DNA of 6,284 nucleotides from Candidatus Woesearchaeota archaeon (lineage in GTDB: Archaea; Nanobdellota; Nanobdellia; Woesearchaeales; ARS49): the NCBI GenBank assembly GCA_003694525.1, contig RFLK01000050.1:1-6284 (forward strand), given 5' to 3'. The notes beneath the pieces are model-generated. The model made no database searches. It saw only the letters and a list, made by a program, of their open reading frames with translations, and was not told where the DNA came from. The position numbers were made by a program, and so were the translations under genes. Shown here piece by piece: positions 4,423-6,284 of the stretch (position 1 is its first letter; each line of letters opens with the position of its first letter).

Positions 4423-5712
4423 TCAGACTCGTCCTCTGAGCTTTTCTGCTTTGAGAACCTTGTTTATTGAGAGCATGTATGCTGCCCTTCTAAGCGAGCA
4501 TTTTTCTTTTTTTGCTGTCAAGATCACTTCTTCAAATGCTGACACCATAATCTCTTCGAGCTCTTGGTTTACTCTGTGCTCTTTCCAGTAATGGTTTGTC
4601 GTGTTCTGAACCCATTCAAAGTATGATACTGCAACTCCTCCTGCATTTGCCAGTATGTCTGGAATCACTTCAATTTTTGATTTTTCTAAAATCTCGTCTG
4701 CTTTTGGTGTGATTGGCCCGTTTGCCATCTCCAGTATTGTTTTTGCCCTGACTGATCCTGCGTTTTTTTCTGTTATGACGTTTTCAAGGGCGGCAGGTAT
4801 TAGCACATCGCATTTTAGTTCAAGAAGCTCTTCATTGGTTATTTTCTCTCCTCCCTTGAATGTTGCGACTGTTTTGTTGTTGTGTTCAAGAAGTTTTGGA
4901 ACGTTCAGCCCTCTCGGATTGTACGTTCCTCCTCTGCTGTCTGATGTTGCAATTATTTTGGCTCCCCATTCTGCGAGTATGCGTGCTATGTTGCTTCCAA
5001 CATTTCCCATCCCTTGTATTGCTATTTTTGTTTTTGAAAGTGCTTGTTTTTTTCTTTTCAGGTATTCTCTCAGCACTATGGCGCCTCCGAGCGAGGTTGC
5101 ATATTGCCTTCCTTTTGAGCCTCCTATCTCTATTGGTTTTCCGGTTATAGCGCCCGGTGCCTTGTGTCCTTTTACGGATTCGTATTCGTCAAGCATCCAG
5201 GCCATTGTTTGGGAGTTCGTGTTGACATCCGGTGCTGGTATGTCCTTATCTGGTCCTATCGCGTGTGCTATTGCTTTTATGTATGCTCTTGATATCCTCT
5301 CGATTTCTGCTTTTGAATAGTTTTTTGGGTTGAATGCGACCCCTCCTTTTCCTCCTCCGAAAGGTATTCCTACAACTGCGCATTTTAGAGTCATCAGGAA
5401 GGAGAGTTCCATAACTTCTTGCAGGTTTACTTTTGGATGGAATCTTATGCCTCCTTTGCAAGGGCCTCTTGCATCGTTGTATTGGACTCTGTAGCCTGAG
5501 AATATTCTTATCTTGCCGTCATCCATTCTCACCGGAAAGTTGACGTTGTATGTGCGCATTGGTTTTTCAAGAAGAGGTATCAGATGAGTAGATTCTTTGT
5601 TTATTTTTCTTGAGAGCTTGTCAATCTGCGCTTTGCAAACTTTGCAGGTGGTCTCGGATACCTGTCCCTCATCTGGCAAATCTTCTTTGCGTGCTATCGC
5701 CTCTTTTTTCAT
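4423..5712 (-). CDS. gdhA: Glutamate dehydrogenase (Glu/Leu/Phe/Val family)
   Basis: This cytoplasmic enzyme interconverts glutamate with 2-oxoglutarate plus ammonia using NAD(P). Its 429 residues match the hexameric family length. The substrate domain holds YRVQYNDARGPCKGGIRFHP with Lys86, then Lys110, catalytic Lys122 in PFGGGKGGV, and Asp162 in PAPDVNT. The nucleotide-binding fold has GMGNVG at 234-239 and SDSRGG near the end of the second strand; I cannot decide NAD from NADP by eye. Ser363 in VSYFEW corresponds to the serine typical of glutamate-specific members. Oddities are a longer N-terminus with Cys23-x-x-Cys26, and Cys85 where Ala or Thr is usual in GP-x-KGG. The start at 5712 fits a leaderless transcript from the TATA box at 5735-5743. 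It appears to be a single-gene unit. Confidence 0.96.
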   Translation of the reverse strand: MKKEAIARKEDLPDEGQVSETTCKVCKAQIDKLSRKINKESTHLIPLLEKPMRTYNVNFPVRMDDGKIRIFSGYRVQYNDARGPCKGGIRFHPKVNLQEVMELSFLMTLKCAVVGIPFGGGKGGVAFNPKNYSKAEIERISRAYIKAIAHAIGPDKDIPAPDVNTNSQTMAWMLDEYESVKGHKAPGAITGKPIEIGGSKGRQYATSLGGAIVLREYLKRKKQALSKTKIAIQGMGNVGSNIARILAEWGAKIIATSDSRGGTYNPRGLNVPKLLEHNNKTVATFKGGEKITNEELLELKCDVLIPAALENVITEKNAGSVRAKTILEMANGPITPKADEILEKSKIEVIPDILANAGGVAVSYFEWVQNTTNHYWKEHRVNQELEEIMVSAFEEVILTAKKEKCSLRRAAYMLSINKVLKAEKLRGRV

Positions 5713-5734
5713 ATTTTCTCATTTGACCGGGGCG

Positions 5735-5743
5735 TATAAAAAA
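5735..5743 (-). promoter_or_regulatory. TATA box for glutamate dehydrogenase
   Basis: The minus strand reads TTTTTTATA, centred about 27 bp before the ATG at 5712, so the predicted start is at or next to the first base of the start codon (leaderless mRNA). It begins two bases after the stop of the upstream methyltransferase gene. Confidence 0.7.
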
Positions 5744-5744
5744 G

Positions 5745-6284
5745 TTATGTGGAATTCGATAATATCGTGTATGTGTATTCTTCTTTTCCTTGGCTTATTT
5801 TGTGTTCTTCTTTTATTGAGAATTTGTGTTCGTTTGCTTTTTCTTTTACATATTTGCCCTCTTTTGCTATTGCAAGGCCCATTTTTCCTCTTGGCTTTAG
5901 TATGAAGCTTGCTGCATCAAATAGCTGGTCGTAATAGTGCTCTATTTTTTCAAATGGTGTTCTCCTGCTGGCTCTTTGGGGAAGGGTTACTATCATATCG
6001 ACGCTTTTTTCCTTTAATTTTGTATCAAGCCATTCTGTCTCTGTCCTGCTGAATGATATTTTTTTTACCACTCCTGCTATTTTTGCGTTTTTTTTGGCTG
6101 CGCTTATGTGTTTGAAGTTGGGGTCTATGCAGTATATTTTTCCTTTGAATTCTCTCTCTTCATCTTCCAGTTTGAATTTTTTGTTTGGGAGTTTTGCGAA
6201 TGCAAACTTGTCCTTTCTGTACTTGTGCGGTGATGTGTTTGACGCTATAAGTGCGGCTTCTATTGCGATTGTTCCGTGCCTGCA
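5745..6284 (-). CDS. Rossmann-fold methyltransferase of the THUMP/UPF0020 type, N-terminus cut off; motifs degenerate
   Basis: The frame is open to the window edge, giving the last 179 residues; the N-terminal part, including any THUMP domain, is outside. The first visible residues CRHGTIAIEAALIASN, then FAFAKLP, resemble the CGSGTIxIEAAxxxxN...FAFEKW block of RNA N2-guanine methyltransferases such as archaeal Trm14 and bacterial RlmL. The acidic strand-end motif IYCIDPNFKHISAAKKNAKIAGV follows, then VDMIVTLPQRASR where active members have an NPPY motif. The SAM loop (CRHG for CGSG) and the NPPY motif (LPQR) are both altered, so base methylation in the usual way is doubtful. A GTG at 6071 could be read as a start but would discard clearly homologous sequence. 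The stop lies just before the gdhA TATA box. The fold is likely; the function is uncertain. Confidence 0.8.
   Translation of the reverse strand, partial: CRHGTIAIEAALIASNTSPHKYRKDKFAFAKLPNKKFKLEDEEREFKGKIYCIDPNFKHISAAKKNAKIAGVVKKISFSRTETEWLDTKLKEKSVDMIVTLPQRASRRTPFEKIEHYYDQLFDAASFILKPRGKMGLAIAKEGKYVKEKANEHKFSIKEEHKISQGKEEYTYTILSNST

Noticed and set aside
4655..5320. Long plus-strand frame of 221 residues
   Set aside because: It lies entirely opposite gdhA, which has all catalytic and cofactor motifs; the plus-strand frame is a shadow.
5745..6071. Methyltransferase as a complete 108-residue gene starting at GTG 6071
   Set aside because: The same frame continues open to the window edge and the upstream 71 codons encode recognisable methyltransferase motifs, so it is a truncated view of a longer gene.

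Overview
The window reads as a compact archaeal chromosome segment, most like a DPANN-type or nanoarchaeal-cluster genome. That placement is inferred from gene content and style; no marker here fixes the phylum. Archaeal hallmarks are the S13-S4-S11-RpoD gene order, archaeal Sec61-beta (SecG) and NAC genes, TATA boxes about 26 bp from inferred transcript starts, an archaeal RNase P RNA, and a tRNA-His split by a small bulge-helix-bulge intron. Genes are tightly packed, often with ATGA or TAATG overlaps. All protein genes lie on the minus strand; only the tRNA is on the plus strand.

Layout. Positions 1-2189 (minus) hold a ribosomal/RNA polymerase operon transcribed S13 -> S4 -> S11 -> RpoD, with RpoD running off the left edge. 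S4 carries a long K/E-rich C-terminal tail. Positions 2190-2354 are a divergent control region. One TATA box drives the ribosomal operon, whose leader can fold into a hairpin. A second TATA box drives tRNA-His(GUG) on the plus strand. The tRNA (2355-2443) has a 17-nt intron and ends just before the 3' end of a converging gene.

Positions 2460-3989 (minus) are a second cluster: Sec61-beta -> NAC -> an unrecognised helical protein -> a four-helix membrane protein. The first two genes overlap by ATGA, which links a translocon subunit to a ribosome-bound nascent-chain factor. Positions 4024-4376 (minus) hold no protein gene but encode the RNase P RNA. This is shown by conserved regions I, IV and V and a long P1 helix joining the two ends. 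It carries a perfect 11-bp tandem duplication near its 3' part.

Positions 4423-5712 (minus) encode a full-length glutamate dehydrogenase. Its TATA box lies right after the stop of an upstream THUMP-family-like methyltransferase fragment (5745-6284), whose motifs are strongly altered.

Together the segment is dominated by core information processing: ribosome, polymerase, tRNA maturation, nascent-chain handling and secretion. It also holds one nitrogen-metabolism enzyme. I see no mobile element, CRISPR array or classical defence operon. The less ordinary items are the two unrecognised proteins beside NAC, the degenerate methyltransferase, the S13 leader hairpin, the S4 tail and the RNase P RNA repeat.
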